DNA from: Pseudomonas panipatensis
GTDB lineage: Bacteria > Pseudomonadota > Gammaproteobacteria > Pseudomonadales > Pseudomonadaceae
Reading direction: 5' to 3'
DNA length: 64,000 nt
Assembly (NCBI RefSeq): GCF_900099785.1
Contig: NZ_FNDS01000005.1
Coordinates: 372,001 to 436,000 of the forward strand
Shown: piece after piece, positions 23,978 through 33,528 of the stretch
Numbering within the stretch: the stretch's first letter is position 1
Layout of the letters: the number at the start of each line of letters is the position of its first letter
Position numbers and translations under genes: made by a program
The notes under the pieces: model-generated
What the model was told of the DNA's origin: nothing
What the model saw: the letters and a program-made list of their open reading frames with translations, nothing else
Databases searched by the model: none

Positions 23978-24247
23978 ATGGCACTGAGCGTCGAAGAAAA
24001 AGCCCAGATCGTTAACGAGTACAAGCAAGCTGAAGGCGACACCGGTTCCCCGGAAGTGCAGGTTGCCCTGCTGTCCGCCAACATCAACAAGCTGCAGGAT
24101 CACTTCAAGGCCAACGGTAAAGACCACCACTCCCGTCGTGGCCTGATCCGCATGGTTAACCAGCGTCGTAAGCTGCTGGACTACCTGAAGGGCAAGGATA
24201 CCTCTCGTTACAGCGCCCTGATCGGTCGCCTGGGCCTGCGTCGTTAA
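23978..24247 (+). CDS. rpsO: 30S ribosomal protein S15
   Basis: This 89-residue primary rRNA-binding protein of the 30S platform begins [17 protein letters not shown], with the rRNA-contacting segment [21 protein letters not shown]. It has the standard family length. AGAGGAAG precedes the ATG, and pnp follows, as in enterobacteria. Confidence 0.98.
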   Translation: MALSVEEKAQIVNEYKQAEGDTGSPEVQVALLSANINKLQDHFKANGKDHHSRRGLIRMVNQRRKLLDYLKGKDTSRYSALIGRLGLRR

Positions 24248-24266
24248 GACGGCAAGCCTGAAGTGG

Positions 24267-24337
24267 GAAGCTGGGAGTCTGGAGCAGAAGGTCGGTGTAA
24301 ACCGGTTTTCGGCTTCGGGCTCCCGGCTTCTCGCTTT
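24267..24337 (+). terminator. Imperfect long stem-loop between rpsO and pnp
   Basis: GAAGCTGGGAG (24267-24277) pairs with CTCCCGGCTTC (24320-24330) with one mismatch, followed by TCGCTTTTTC. It probably attenuates rpsO-pnp read-through and may be the RNase III-type processing site known upstream of pnp in E. coli. That processing role is inferred. Confidence 0.55.
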
Positions 24338-24417
24338 TTCAGGGAATGACAACGGGTCCGACTCCCGGCATTTCCACGATTTCCCCCAAGGCAACACAAA
24401 GAGAAGGTAAAGACACC

Positions 24418-26523
24418 GTGAACCCGGTAATCAAGAAATTCCAGTTCGGTCAGTCGACCGTCACCCTCGAGACGGGCCGCATCGCCCGCCAGGCCACCGG
24501 TGCTGTTCTGGTCACCATGGACGACGTTACCGTCCTGGTCACCGTGGTCGGCGCCAAGTCCCCGGCTGAAGGCCGCGACTTCTTCCCGCTGTCCGTCCAC
24601 TACCAAGAGAAGACTTACGCCGCCGGCCGCATCCCGGGTGGTTTCTTCAAGCGTGAAGGCCGTCCTTCCGAGAAGGAAACCCTGACCTCGCGCCTGATCG
24701 ACCGCCCGATCCGCCCGCTGTTCCCGGAAGGCTTCATGAACGAAGTGCAGGTCGTCTGCACCGTCGTTTCGACCAACAAGAAGTCCGATCCGGACATCGC
24801 GGCCATGATCGGTACCTCGGCCGCCCTGGCTATCTCCGGCATTCCGTTCGCCGGCCCGATCGGCGCTGCCCGTGTCGGCTTCCACCCGGAAATCGGCTAC
24901 ATCCTCAACCCGACCTACGAGCAGCTGCAGAGCTCCAGCCTCGACATGGTCGTGGCCGGTACCGAAGACGCCGTGCTGATGGTTGAATCCGAAGCCGACG
25001 AGCTGACCGAAGACCAGATGCTGGGCGCCGTGCTGTTCGCCCACGACGAATTCCAGGCCGTCATCCGTGCGGTCAAGGAACTGGCTGCCGAAGCCGGCAA
25101 GCCGGCATGGGACTGGAAAGCCCCGGCCGAGAACACCGTTCTGGTCAACGCCATCAAGGCCGAGCTGGGCGAAGCCATCTCCCAGGCCTACACCATCACC
25201 ATCAAGCAGGATCGCTACAACCGTCTGGGCGAACTGCGCGACCAGGCCGTGGCCCTGTTCGCTGGCGAGGAAGCAGGCAAGTTCCCGGCCAGCGAGGTCA
25301 AGGACGTCTTCGGCCTGCTCGAATACCGCATCGTTCGCGAGAACATCGTTACCGGCAAGCCGCGTATCGATGGCCGCGACACCCGCACCGTCCGTCCGCT
25401 GAAGATCGAAGTCGGCGTACTCGGCAAGACCCACGGTTCCGCGCTGTTCACCCGCGGCGAAACCCAGGCTCTGGTCGTCGCCACCCTCGGCACCGCGCGT
25501 GATGCCCAGCTGCTCGACACCCTGGAAGGCGAGCGCAAGGACGCCTTCATGCTGCACTACAACTTCCCGCCCTTCTCGGTGGGCGAGTGCGGCCGTATGG
25601 GCAGCCCGGGCCGCCGCGAAATCGGCCACGGCCGTCTGGCCCGTCGTGGCGTCGCCGCCATGCTGCCGTCGCAGGACGCGTTCCCCTACACCATCCGCGT
25701 GGTGTCGGAAATCACCGAGTCCAACGGTTCCAGCTCCATGGCTTCCGTCTGCGGCGCCTCCCTGGCGCTGATGGACGCTGGCGTACCGGTCAAGGCGCCG
25801 GTCGCGGGCATCGCCATGGGTCTGGTCAAGGAAGGCGACAAATTCGCCGTTCTGACCGACATCCTGGGTGACGAAGACCACCTGGGCGACATGGACTTCA
25901 AGGTCGCCGGTACCGACAAGGGCGTTACGGCCCTGCAGATGGACATCAAGATCAACGGCATCACCGAAGAGATCATGGAGATCGCCCTGGGCCAGGCCCT
26001 GGAAGCTCGCCTGAACATCCTCGGCCAGATGAACCAGGTCATTGCCCAGCCGCGCGCAGAACTGTCGGAAAACGCCCCGACCATGCTGATGATGAAGATC
26101 GATTCGGACAAGATCCGCGACGTCATCGGCAAGGGCGGCGCGACCATCCGTGCCATCTGCGAAGAGACCAAGGCTTCGATCGATATCGAAGACGACGGCA
26201 GCGTGAAGATCTACGGCGAAACCAAGGAAGCCGCCGAGGCCGCCAAGCAGCGCGTTCTGGGCATCACCGCGGAAGCCGAGATCGGCAAGATCTACGTCGG
26301 CAAGGTCGAGCGCATCGTTGACTTCGGTGCCTTCGTCAACATCCTGCCGGGCAAGGATGGTCTGGTGCACATCTCGCAGATCAGCGACAAGCGCATCGAC
26401 AAGGTCACCGACGTGCTGCAGGAAGGCCAGGAAGTCAAAGTCCTGGTGCTCGATGTGGACAACCGTGGCCGCATCAAGCTGTCCATCAAGGACGTTGCCG
26501 CCGCGGAAGCCTCTGGCGTCTAA
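24418..26523 (+). CDS. pnp: Polynucleotide phosphorylase
   Basis: This 701-residue 3'-5' phosphorolytic exoribonuclease is a degradosome component. It has two RNase PH-like domains (the second around residues 310-540, with [14 protein letters not shown] and SSSMASVCG segments), then a KH domain ([15 protein letters not shown], about 553-612) and an S1 domain ([18 protein letters not shown], about 622-690). The start is GTG 24418 after AGAAGG, giving [12 protein letters not shown]. An in-frame ATG at 24346 would translate the intergenic stem-loop region and is unlikely. Confidence 0.97.
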   Translation: MNPVIKKFQFGQSTVTLETGRIARQATGAVLVTMDDVTVLVTVVGAKSPAEGRDFFPLSVHYQEKTYAAGRIPGGFFKREGRPSEKETLTSRLIDRPIRPLFPEGFMNEVQVVCTVVSTNKKSDPDIAAMIGTSAALAISGIPFAGPIGAARVGFHPEIGYILNPTYEQLQSSSLDMVVAGTEDAVLMVESEADELTEDQMLGAVLFAHDEFQAVIRAVKELAAEAGKPAWDWKAPAENTVLVNAIKAELGEAISQAYTITIKQDRYNRLGELRDQAVALFAGEEAGKFPASEVKDVFGLLEYRIVRENIVTGKPRIDGRDTRTVRPLKIEVGVLGKTHGSALFTRGETQALVVATLGTARDAQLLDTLEGERKDAFMLHYNFPPFSVGECGRMGSPGRREIGHGRLARRGVAAMLPSQDAFPYTIRVVSEITESNGSSSMASVCGASLALMDAGVPVKAPVAGIAMGLVKEGDKFAVLTDILGDEDHLGDMDFKVAGTDKGVTALQMDIKINGITEEIMEIALGQALEARLNILGQMNQVIAQPRAELSENAPTMLMMKIDSDKIRDVIGKGGATIRAICEETKASIDIEDDGSVKIYGETKEAAEAAKQRVLGITAEAEIGKIYVGKVERIVDFGAFVNILPGKDGLVHISQISDKRIDKVTDVLQEGQEVKVLVLDVDNRGRIKLSIKDVAAAEASGV

Positions 26524-26542
26524 GCGAGCGCAACAAAAAAAG

Positions 26543-26571
26543 AGAGGGCCCCTTGCGGGCCCTCTTTTTTT
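26543..26571 (+). terminator. Intrinsic terminator of the nusA-pnp operon
   Basis: AGAGGGCCC (26543-26551) pairs with GGGCCCTCT (26557-26565), followed by seven T. An A-run upstream makes it potentially bidirectional. It closes the rimP-to-pnp unit. Confidence 0.93.
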
Positions 26572-26617
26572 GCCCAGAGAATGGCGCCTTGCCAGCTCGG
26601 AAGGAACCCACGCGGCC

Positions 26618-28036
26618 ATGGACAAGACCTACTGCCACTATCACCCTGCGCAGCCCGCCACCTGGCATTGCGCGCCCTGCGATCGGCACTTCGGCGACTG
26701 TTGCGTGCCGCTCAATGCCGAGGCGCCGGAGTACGCGCCGGCCTGTCCGTTGTGCCGAGGCGCCTTGCGTTACCTGGGCGCCGCGAATACCGCGCAACCC
26801 TTCTGGGAACGCCTGCCGAAGTTCTTCGCATACGCTCTGCAACCCGGCCCATTGCTGTTCGCCGCCGTGTTGGCCCTGGCCAGCTTGTTCATGCCCAGCA
26901 TGATCGTGTTGTGGCTGGCGTTGTTCAGTGTGGCGACCAAATACCTGCACTCGGTGATCGAGTCCGTCAGCCTCGGCAGCAGCGAGGCGCCGAGCCTGGG
27001 CGAAGCCTTCCAGGGCGCCAGTTTCACCGCCTTCGTGCAGCAACTGGCGGTGTTCCTGGTCGCTTTCCTGCTGCTCTGGCTAGCCGCCGACTTCGACAAC
27101 GAGGCGCTCTACTGGACGGTCAACGTGGCGCTGGTCCTGGCGCTACCGGCCAGCATCATTCGTCTGGCGCTGGATAAGTCGCTGGGCGCCGCTCTCAGTC
27201 CGCTGGAAGTCGGCCAGGTCATGCGCGCCATGGGTTGGCGCTACCTGATTCTCTGCGTGTTTCTGTTCATCCTTTGGCAATCGCCGACCTACCTGGCCTG
27301 GTTGCTCGCCTACGGTCTGCCGCGGGTGGTGTTGATGCCGATCCTGGTTCTGCTGCTGGGGTATTTCGGTGTCGTGATGTGCGCCATGATGGGCTACGCG
27401 GTGTTCCAGTATCAGGGCGCGCTAGGCTATGCGGTGGCCGACGACGAAGGTACACAGGGCTTCCCGGAGGCCGAATGGCGTCGGCGCAAGGCACTGGCCG
27501 AGGCCGAGGTGCGGGTCAAGGAGGGGCAGGGCGGCGCCGCCGTGGAAATCCTTAGCGCGGCGTTACGTCAGGACCCGGAGGACCTCAAGCTCAACGAGCG
27601 CTACCACCAGTTGCTGTTCGTGCTCAACGAGCGCGTTGACTGCCTGGCGCACCTGCCGCGCTATCTGCTCCTGGCCAGCCGCTTGAATCCGCAGCTGGCT
27701 GCCAACGCACTGCTCAATGCTCGCCAGTTGCACCCCGATTATCTCCCGGACGACCCCCAGGTTTGCGAGCAGGTCGCCGCCGTGCTGTTGGCGCGGCACA
27801 AGACGCGTGAGGGACTGAGCCTGTTGCGCAACCTGCACCAGCGCTTTCCGCAGTATCCGCATATTCCCCGGGCTTACCTGCTGGCGGCACGCGGTTTTGC
27901 CGAAGGGTTGGGGCAGTTGGAACCGGCGGGCAAACTCTTGGCCTTCATCCGCCAGCGTTATCCGGACAGCCCTCTGCTCGACGAGGTGACCAGCCTGGAG
28001 CGGGTGCTGGCCAAAATGGCGGCGCAGGGTTCCTGA
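26618..28036 (+). CDS. Membrane protein with N-terminal zinc-finger-like domain and C-terminal helical repeats (unknown function)
   Basis: I do not recognise a characterised family. The 472-residue product opens with a Cys/His cluster (C6, H9, C18, C21, C28, C29, C43, C46) resembling a B-box-type zinc finger. About six hydrophobic segments follow (roughly residues 70-270), then a soluble C-terminal half of TPR-like helices (from about 290). Its last part (LLAFIRQRYPDSPLLDEV) resembles the tail of the convergent rhomboid protein (AAFLRTHYPDAEQTRQLA). It lies alone after the pnp terminator. The ATG at 26618 is supported by AAGGAA upstream. Function might be membrane proteostasis, but that is speculation from the neighbour. 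Confidence 0.8.
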   Translation: MDKTYCHYHPAQPATWHCAPCDRHFGDCCVPLNAEAPEYAPACPLCRGALRYLGAANTAQPFWERLPKFFAYALQPGPLLFAAVLALASLFMPSMIVLWLALFSVATKYLHSVIESVSLGSSEAPSLGEAFQGASFTAFVQQLAVFLVAFLLLWLAADFDNEALYWTVNVALVLALPASIIRLALDKSLGAALSPLEVGQVMRAMGWRYLILCVFLFILWQSPTYLAWLLAYGLPRVVLMPILVLLLGYFGVVMCAMMGYAVFQYQGALGYAVADDEGTQGFPEAEWRRRKALAEAEVRVKEGQGGAAVEILSAALRQDPEDLKLNERYHQLLFVLNERVDCLAHLPRYLLLASRLNPQLAANALLNARQLHPDYLPDDPQVCEQVAAVLLARHKTREGLSLLRNLHQRFPQYPHIPRAYLLAARGFAEGLGQLEPAGKLLAFIRQRYPDSPLLDEVTSLERVLAKMAAQGS

Positions 28037-28185
28037 GCACCTGGCCAGGCGCACGGCGGGCACGCACCGACGGCCAGCGGGCCATCGGTTTCCCGGTTTC
28101 CGGCCGGGCGATTCGAGCGGCGTGCCCGTTCAGCAAACGCCCGCCGCCGAGCGTCACCGGCGAGCACCACCAGGACGGTGGTGCG

Positions 28186-29637
28186 TCAGCGGGCCAGGCT
28201 CTGCTGGTACAGGGCCAACTGGCGGGTCTGCTCTGCGTCCGGATAGTGCGTGCGCAAGAACGCAGCGAGTTCCGGCAGGTTCCGGTTATCGCGCTGTGCG
28301 CTCAATTGCTTGGCCAGCAGCAGGGTCAGTTGCGGCAGTTGCGGCGGCCGTTGAGCACCCTGCGCAAGGCGCTGCCAGGCGGCCAGGGAGCGTCCGCCAT
28401 CACTGGCTTGCAGCAGTTTCTGCAGCAGGTGCAGTTGAATCGCCGGGTGCTTGAGCAGGCGCTGTTCCGCTGTGGCGCTGTCGTCGGCCACGCGTTTCAG
28501 CAAGGCAGTGCCCTGCTGCTGGGGCAGGGCGAACAATTGTTTGAGCAGAGCGCTCATCAGGGGGGCGTCCTGGCGCGATTTCGCCACCCCGTAAAGGCGC
28601 TCGATCAACAGGAGGCGGCCGGGATAGCGTGCCAGCAGGTCCGGCCCCCGGAGCGCCGCCTGATCCAGGGCGAAGCGTCCGATCAGCTCATCCAGCGCGG
28701 CCAGTTCGCGCTTGAAGGGCGCATCCGGGTCTTCCTTGGCCAGGTAGGCCTCGTCGACCTTGATGCGATTGAAACGCCGCGGTAGCCAGACCATCAGGAA
28801 ACCCGAGGCCAGCCCGCCGAGGTGGGCGTAATAGTTGACGTGATCCGCGGCGCGCAGCAGGCCGTAGAGTTCCTTGCCCATCCACAGTGGCAGCACCCAG
28901 AGCGCCGGTGCCGTGAAGTAGCCGATCAGCGGGCCCAGCCAATAGAAGAAGCGGATGCGCTTCAGACCATAGACGCCGATGTACATGCCCATCAACCCGG
29001 AAATCGCCCCGGAGGCACCGACGCCGGTCACCCACACTGGGTCGAGCGCCCACCAGAGCAGCCCGGAGCAGATGCCGCTGATCAGGTACAGGGCAAGGTA
29101 CAGCGCGCGGCCCAAGGCCACTTCCAGGGCGAAGCCAAAGAGGAAGAGGAACACCATGTTGCCTGCCAGGTGCCAGAAGTCGCCGTGCAGGAACATGCAG
29201 CCGATCAGGCCTTGCAGGGTGAATTTCGCCGGAATGAAGCCGAAGCGCTGGGCGCTGATCTGGTCGCGCGCGGCTTCGGCCTTGGCCCGGGCGGCCTGCC
29301 ACAGCGGGTCCTGCTGGTAAGCGGGGAGCTGGCGCAGCTCCTGGCCGAACTCCATATCACGCAGGATCAGCCAGGCCAGTTGTTGCCGGCGCAGGGCTTC
29401 CACGCTGTGCTTCTGGGATTCGTCGAGCTTTTCGCGGCGGCTGAAGGATTCGGCGAACAGTGGCCGTTCACGGCTGAGCAGGTCTTCTTCGAGGTAGACG
29501 CTGACCGCGTGCTCTTGGCGGGCGCGGTCACCGCTCTGGTAGCCGAAGTAGATCAGGCAGTTGAGCAGGATCAGCAGCAGGGTAACGACCGGCGGCTTTT
29601 TCCAGTCCAGCGGGTGTTCGGCGGGCACGATGAGCAT
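28186..29637 (-). CDS. Rhomboid-family intramembrane serine protease with C-terminal helical domain
   Basis: This 483-residue protein has a rhomboid core of about six transmembrane helices after one N-terminal helix (residues 18-32) and a long charged insertion. The catalytic dyad is visible: Ser209 in GASGAISG and His272 in YYAHLGGLASGF, with the HGDFWHLAGNMVFLFLFG motif before them. The soluble C-terminal 170 residues are Leu/Gln-rich helices similar in style to the end of the convergent neighbour. Substrates are unknown. It probably cleaves membrane proteins in the inner membrane. Confidence 0.9.
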   Translation of the reverse strand: MLIVPAEHPLDWKKPPVVTLLLILLNCLIYFGYQSGDRARQEHAVSVYLEEDLLSRERPLFAESFSRREKLDESQKHSVEALRRQQLAWLILRDMEFGQELRQLPAYQQDPLWQAARAKAEAARDQISAQRFGFIPAKFTLQGLIGCMFLHGDFWHLAGNMVFLFLFGFALEVALGRALYLALYLISGICSGLLWWALDPVWVTGVGASGAISGLMGMYIGVYGLKRIRFFYWLGPLIGYFTAPALWVLPLWMGKELYGLLRAADHVNYYAHLGGLASGFLMVWLPRRFNRIKVDEAYLAKEDPDAPFKRELAALDELIGRFALDQAALRGPDLLARYPGRLLLIERLYGVAKSRQDAPLMSALLKQLFALPQQQGTALLKRVADDSATAEQRLLKHPAIQLHLLQKLLQASDGGRSLAAWQRLAQGAQRPPQLPQLTLLLAKQLSAQRDNRNLPELAAFLRTHYPDAEQTRQLALYQQSLAR

Positions 29638-29695
29638 GGGCGACCTGTCCTTGGCGGCAACGGTGGCGCGAGCCTATCACCGGTGCCTCTGGCTG

Positions 29696-29998
29696 TCAGT
29701 TGCTGCGCTTGCTCTGGATGGAGTCGAGGCGATTGCCCTGGAAACGCACGAAATACAACATGCCGTTCCAGGGCCCGTAGATCCATTCCTCGACCCGGAC
29801 CTCTTCGCGCTGGCCCCAGTCTCCGACCACGATGCGGGTGCCCAGGTAGGAGCGGTCGACCGGAGCGCCGCAGCGCTCCAGGGCGTCATTGGTGGTGTCG
29901 CCGCTGCTGATCAGGCGGCTGCCGCAGCGCAGGCTGTCGGCCATGACCGGAGCGCCGGCGAGCAAGAGCAGGGGCAGTAGAGCGGCCGCAAGGCGCAT
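29696..29998 (-). CDS. Secreted DUF2845-family protein (copy B)
   Basis: A 100-residue protein with a clear signal peptide ending AGAPVMA-DS. The mature part has two cysteines (CGSRLI, ERCGAPV) and the family segment RVEEWIYGPWNGMLYFVRFQGNRLDSI, matching DUF2845 periplasmic proteins of unknown role. It is a tandem paralogue of the gene at 30014-30307, 15 bases away, and both follow the DUF748 gene in the same direction. Confidence 0.88.
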   Translation of the reverse strand: MRLAAALLPLLLLAGAPVMADSLRCGSRLISSGDTTNDALERCGAPVDRSYLGTRIVVGDWGQREEVRVEEWIYGPWNGMLYFVRFQGNRLDSIQSKRSN

Positions 29999-30013
29999 GG
30001 GGACTCCGCAGGA

Positions 30014-30307
30014 TCAATCGCGCTTGAATTCGATGCGCTTGAGACGGTTGGCCTCGAACGTGAGGATGTAGGTCGCGCCGTTGCTTGGGCCGTAGACCCA
30101 CTCCTCGACCCGGTACTCGCGGTGGTCGTAACCCGCGAGGGTATAGCCGACTTCGTCGCGGTGGGCCGGTGCACCGCATTTCTGCTCCACTTCCCACTCG
30201 CGGTCGCCGACGCTGACCAGCGAGCTGCCGCAGCGCATGGTGTCGTCGGCGTGGACGGCGCCGCTACAGAGCAGCAGGGCGCCGGTCAGGAGGGGGAGGG
30301 ATTTCAT
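30014..30307 (-). CDS. Secreted DUF2845-family protein (copy A)
   Basis: A 97-residue protein with a signal peptide ending SGAVHA-DD, cysteines in MRCGSSLV and QKCGAPA, and the segment RVEEWVYGPSNGATYILTFEANRLKRIEFKRD. I chose ATG 30307 because GAGG lies eight bases upstream; an upstream ATG at 30322 overlaps the DUF748 stop. The order CG, CGAP, EEW-YGP, NRL is shared with its neighbour, so the two arose by duplication. Confidence 0.88.
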   Translation of the reverse strand: MKSLPLLTGALLLCSGAVHADDTMRCGSSLVSVGDREWEVEQKCGAPAHRDEVGYTLAGYDHREYRVEEWVYGPSNGATYILTFEANRLKRIEFKRD

Positions 30308-30318
30308 CGCGGGTAACC

Positions 30319-33300
30319 TCATTCGCTGTCGAGGTGGAGTTGCGTGGCGACCTCGCCGTTTTTCTCCGCCTCGCCCAGGCTGACATCGATCAGGTAGATG
30401 CGATCATCCCCCAGGCCGCCCCTGGATACCAGATAGTCCTTGATCCGCGCACCGCGTTCCTGGGCCAGCTTGCGGAGCAGCAACTGGCTCTGGCCCCAGG
30501 ATTCGACCACTGCTTGTTTCAGCTTGGCCGTGCGCTCGTCTTTGCTGAGCTTCTGCCACTCGTCTGGTGGTTGCTTCTTCAGGCGTACCCGGTAGATGCC
30601 TTCGAGCAGCGCCGGTTGCAGGTCTTCTGGGACTTCCAGCTTGCTGGCATCGCTGGGCACCTTGTCGCCGCGGCGCTGCAGCATCTTGTAGTAGTTGTCG
30701 CGGTATTCCTGCTGCAGGCGTTGCTCGGCCAGCAGCGGGCCGTCGCTCGTGGCGGCGCTGACACCTTCGACTTCCAGCTTCAAGGCCGGCCGCTGCTTGA
30801 GCGCCTCGGCGAGTTTGTCCAGGCGGCCTTGGGCGTCGGGCGTCAGTTCGCTGGAACCGGCGGCGAAGGTGACATTGCTCAGGTCCGGCCCCTCGCCGCC
30901 ACCGGCCAGGCCGGCGATGAACTTGAAGGGCGCCTGCACGGCGCGCAGCACCAGGTTGCGCAAGGTCTGCCAGACGATGGGCATGACGCTGAACTGGGGG
31001 TTGTTCAGGTCGCCTTCCACCGGCAACTGGATGTCGATGTTGCCGTTGGTGTCCTTGAGCAGGGCGACCGCCAACTTCACGGGCAGGTCCACGGCATCCG
31101 GACTGTCCACCTTCTCGCCGAGCTGCAGGTGTTCGAGCAGGACTTTGTTATCCGCTTTCAATTGCCCCTGGGTGATCTGGTAGTGCAGGTCCAGGTTGAG
31201 TCGGCCCTTGCGGATGCGGTAGCCGGCGAATTTGCCGGAGTAGGGGGTCAGGGTGGTCAGCTCGACGCGCTTGAAGCTGGTGGCGATATCCAGTTTCTCC
31301 AGCGGTGAGAAGGGGTTGAGGCTGCCCTTGATGCTCACCGGGGCGTACTTGTCGACCTTGCCGGTGATGTTCACCGCGGCGGGCTGCGGGTTGCGGTTGT
31401 CGATGCTGCCGATCTCACCGCTGAGTTGCTGGATCGCCGTGGCGAAGTCCGGGCGCAGGGTCAGGTCGGCGAAATTGGCCGAGCCATCGTTGATGCGGAT
31501 ACCGCCAATGTGGATACCCAGTGGCTTGCCGGACGCGCCGCTGGCTTTGCTGCCGCTGTCCTTGGCGGCCCCCGGTTGCGCTTGCGCGACCAGCAGTTCG
31601 CTGACGTTGGTGGTGCGATCCTCGTTGATGATGAAGCGCGCGTAAGGCTGCTCGAAGGTCACGCTCTGGATCGCCAGGCTGTCGCCATGCCGGTAGGCCA
31701 GGCCGTTGACGGTCACCTTCTGCCATTTGACGAAGTCGCGGCTCTTCAGCGTGTCCAGGGTGTGCAACTGGCTGACCTGGGCGCTGCCGTTGAGGCTGAA
31801 GGCCAGTGGATCGGTGCCTTTGAGGTCGACGTCCAGGTCGCTGGAAAGGAAGCCGCTGCGCAGCTCCAGGCGAATGAACGGCTCGATGTACGACTGCGCC
31901 AGGCGCAGGTCGATGTCGTTGGTCGCGACTTTCAACCTGGCGCTGACCGGACGCAGGCTGAGCTGGCCGCTGGCCGCCAGTTGACCGTGGTTGCCGAGGC
32001 CGGTCTTGAGGTTCAGTTGCAGCGGGCTGGCCAGCGAGCTGTCGATACCCTGCAGGTCGAGGTCCAGAGGACCGACGTCCAGGGTAACCGCCTTGGCTGG
32101 AGCGTGGTCGGCCAGGTGCGCCTTGTAGCCGCGCAGTTGCGTGTCACGCAGCAGCACATGCCAGGGCTTCTGCGGCTCCGTGGGCGAGGCTGGCGCCGGG
32201 GGCTGAGTGCTGGCGCTGGGCTGTCCGGCGGGAGCGGCCTCCTGGGCTGGCGTCGGCGCCGGCGTTTGCGGCTGCGCGGCTGCCGCGGCGGGCGTGGCCG
32301 TTGCGCTGAGCGGGGTTGGTGCCGCGCCCTGTGTCACCTTGGCCGGCACTGGCGCGACCGCTGCTGCCTCGTTGCCGATGGCCATTGCCGTAGCGGCCTT
32401 GCGGACCGGTGGCTTGAAGTTGGCGAACAGCTCCTGCCAGTCGAGTTGGCCATTCTTTTCGCGGGCGGCCCAGGCCTCCAGGCCCTGGCTGCGGATCTGG
32501 CCGACCAGCACTTCGCGCTTGGCCAGATCCAGGCTGGTGTCGGCCACATCGAGGCTGGCGAGGTTGACCAGGGGTTGTCCGGTCGGGCCCTTCAGGGCGA
32601 TATCGCGCACCGACAGCGCGGCGTTCTGCAGGAGCAATTGGGTGTCCTTGCTCAGGTCCAGCCGGTAGTCCGACGACAGTTCGAGGGTGCCTTGCTGCAG
32701 CTCCAGCGGCGCGTTGTCGCGCACATAGGGCCACCATGCCCTGAGCGGAATGTCCCAGACCTTCAGGCTGCCCGACGAGGTGATCGGGGTCAGGCTCAGG
32801 CTGCCCTTCCAGTCGAGTTTGCCGCCGTTCGGACCTGTCGCGCCGAGGGTCATCTGTGCGCCGCTGTCCGGCTGGGTGCTGAGGTTGTGCAGTTCGAGGC
32901 TCAGCGGGTCAAGGACGAAGTCCACCGTCTCGCTCGGGCGATTGTCCTGGAAGTGCACGCTACCCTGGTTCAGGGCGATGCGTTCGATGCGCAGGGGGAA
33001 GGGTTTGCTGGGCGGCTGGTCTTTGCTCGGTGCGCTGGGCGGCAGTTTGAACAGGCGGGTCAGGTTGAGGCTGCCGTCTTCGGCGAACAGGACCTCGCCG
33101 TGCGGAGCGTCCAGCTCGACATCGCGCAGGTGCAACTGACGGGTCCAAAGGCTGTCCAGTTCGAGGTCGGCGTACAAGCGCTTGAGGCTGATCTGCTCCT
33201 GCCCGGCGTTGCCGATGCGCAACCCCCAGACAGTCAACTCCAGGTTGAGCGGGTTGAGTTCGATGCGCTCGATGTGCGCCGGCAGCATGGCGTATTGCGC

Positions 33301-33417
33301 CAACTGCTGGTTAGCCACGCGCAGAGCGATCCCGGGGAGGATCAGGAAACCCAACAGGCAATAGAGCAGGAACAGGAACAGCAGCGTGCCAATCGCACGA
33401 ATCAATCCTTTGGACAT
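30319..33417 (-). CDS. DUF748 / AsmA-like inner-membrane-anchored periplasmic protein
   Basis: A 1032-residue protein with one N-terminal membrane helix (about 8-30) and a very large periplasmic part of beta-rich AsmA-like repeats. The repeats are split by a Pro/Ala/Thr-rich linker (about 335-415). The C-terminal 200 residues contain an OmpA-like stretch (FAAGSSELTPDAQGRLDKLAEALKQ), as usual for DUF748. AsmA-like proteins are implicated in envelope lipid transport; the specific role here is unknown. Its stop overlaps the next DUF2845 region, suggesting a co-transcribed envelope operon. Confidence 0.88.
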   Translation of the reverse strand: MSKGLIRAIGTLLFLFLLYCLLGFLILPGIALRVANQQLAQYAMLPAHIERIELNPLNLELTVWGLRIGNAGQEQISLKRLYADLELDSLWTRQLHLRDVELDAPHGEVLFAEDGSLNLTRLFKLPPSAPSKDQPPSKPFPLRIERIALNQGSVHFQDNRPSETVDFVLDPLSLELHNLSTQPDSGAQMTLGATGPNGGKLDWKGSLSLTPITSSGSLKVWDIPLRAWWPYVRDNAPLELQQGTLELSSDYRLDLSKDTQLLLQNAALSVRDIALKGPTGQPLVNLASLDVADTSLDLAKREVLVGQIRSQGLEAWAAREKNGQLDWQELFANFKPPVRKAATAMAIGNEAAAVAPVPAKVTQGAAPTPLSATATPAAAAAQPQTPAPTPAQEAAPAGQPSASTQPPAPASPTEPQKPWHVLLRDTQLRGYKAHLADHAPAKAVTLDVGPLDLDLQGIDSSLASPLQLNLKTGLGNHGQLAASGQLSLRPVSARLKVATNDIDLRLAQSYIEPFIRLELRSGFLSSDLDVDLKGTDPLAFSLNGSAQVSQLHTLDTLKSRDFVKWQKVTVNGLAYRHGDSLAIQSVTFEQPYARFIINEDRTTNVSELLVAQAQPGAAKDSGSKASGASGKPLGIHIGGIRINDGSANFADLTLRPDFATAIQQLSGEIGSIDNRNPQPAAVNITGKVDKYAPVSIKGSLNPFSPLEKLDIATSFKRVELTTLTPYSGKFAGYRIRKGRLNLDLHYQITQGQLKADNKVLLEHLQLGEKVDSPDAVDLPVKLAVALLKDTNGNIDIQLPVEGDLNNPQFSVMPIVWQTLRNLVLRAVQAPFKFIAGLAGGGEGPDLSNVTFAAGSSELTPDAQGRLDKLAEALKQRPALKLEVEGVSAATSDGPLLAEQRLQQEYRDNYYKMLQRRGDKVPSDASKLEVPEDLQPALLEGIYRVRLKKQPPDEWQKLSKDERTAKLKQAVVESWGQSQLLLRKLAQERGARIKDYLVSRGGLGDDRIYLIDVSLGEAEKNGEVATQLHLDSE

Positions 33418-33528
33418 GGTCAGCGTCGTCTTCCATCGTGGCGTGCCTAGGAGTATGGCACGGCTGTGAAGTTCCAGAATTTGCCCCGGAGCACGTGTGC
33501 GAACGGCGTCGGCGTCAGTTCGGCTCGC

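Noticed and set aside
31426..33450. A 674-codon plus-strand frame opposite the DUF748 gene
   Set aside because: Composition is Gln/Val/Arg/Gly-rich with no domain. The minus-strand protein has a membrane anchor and family features.
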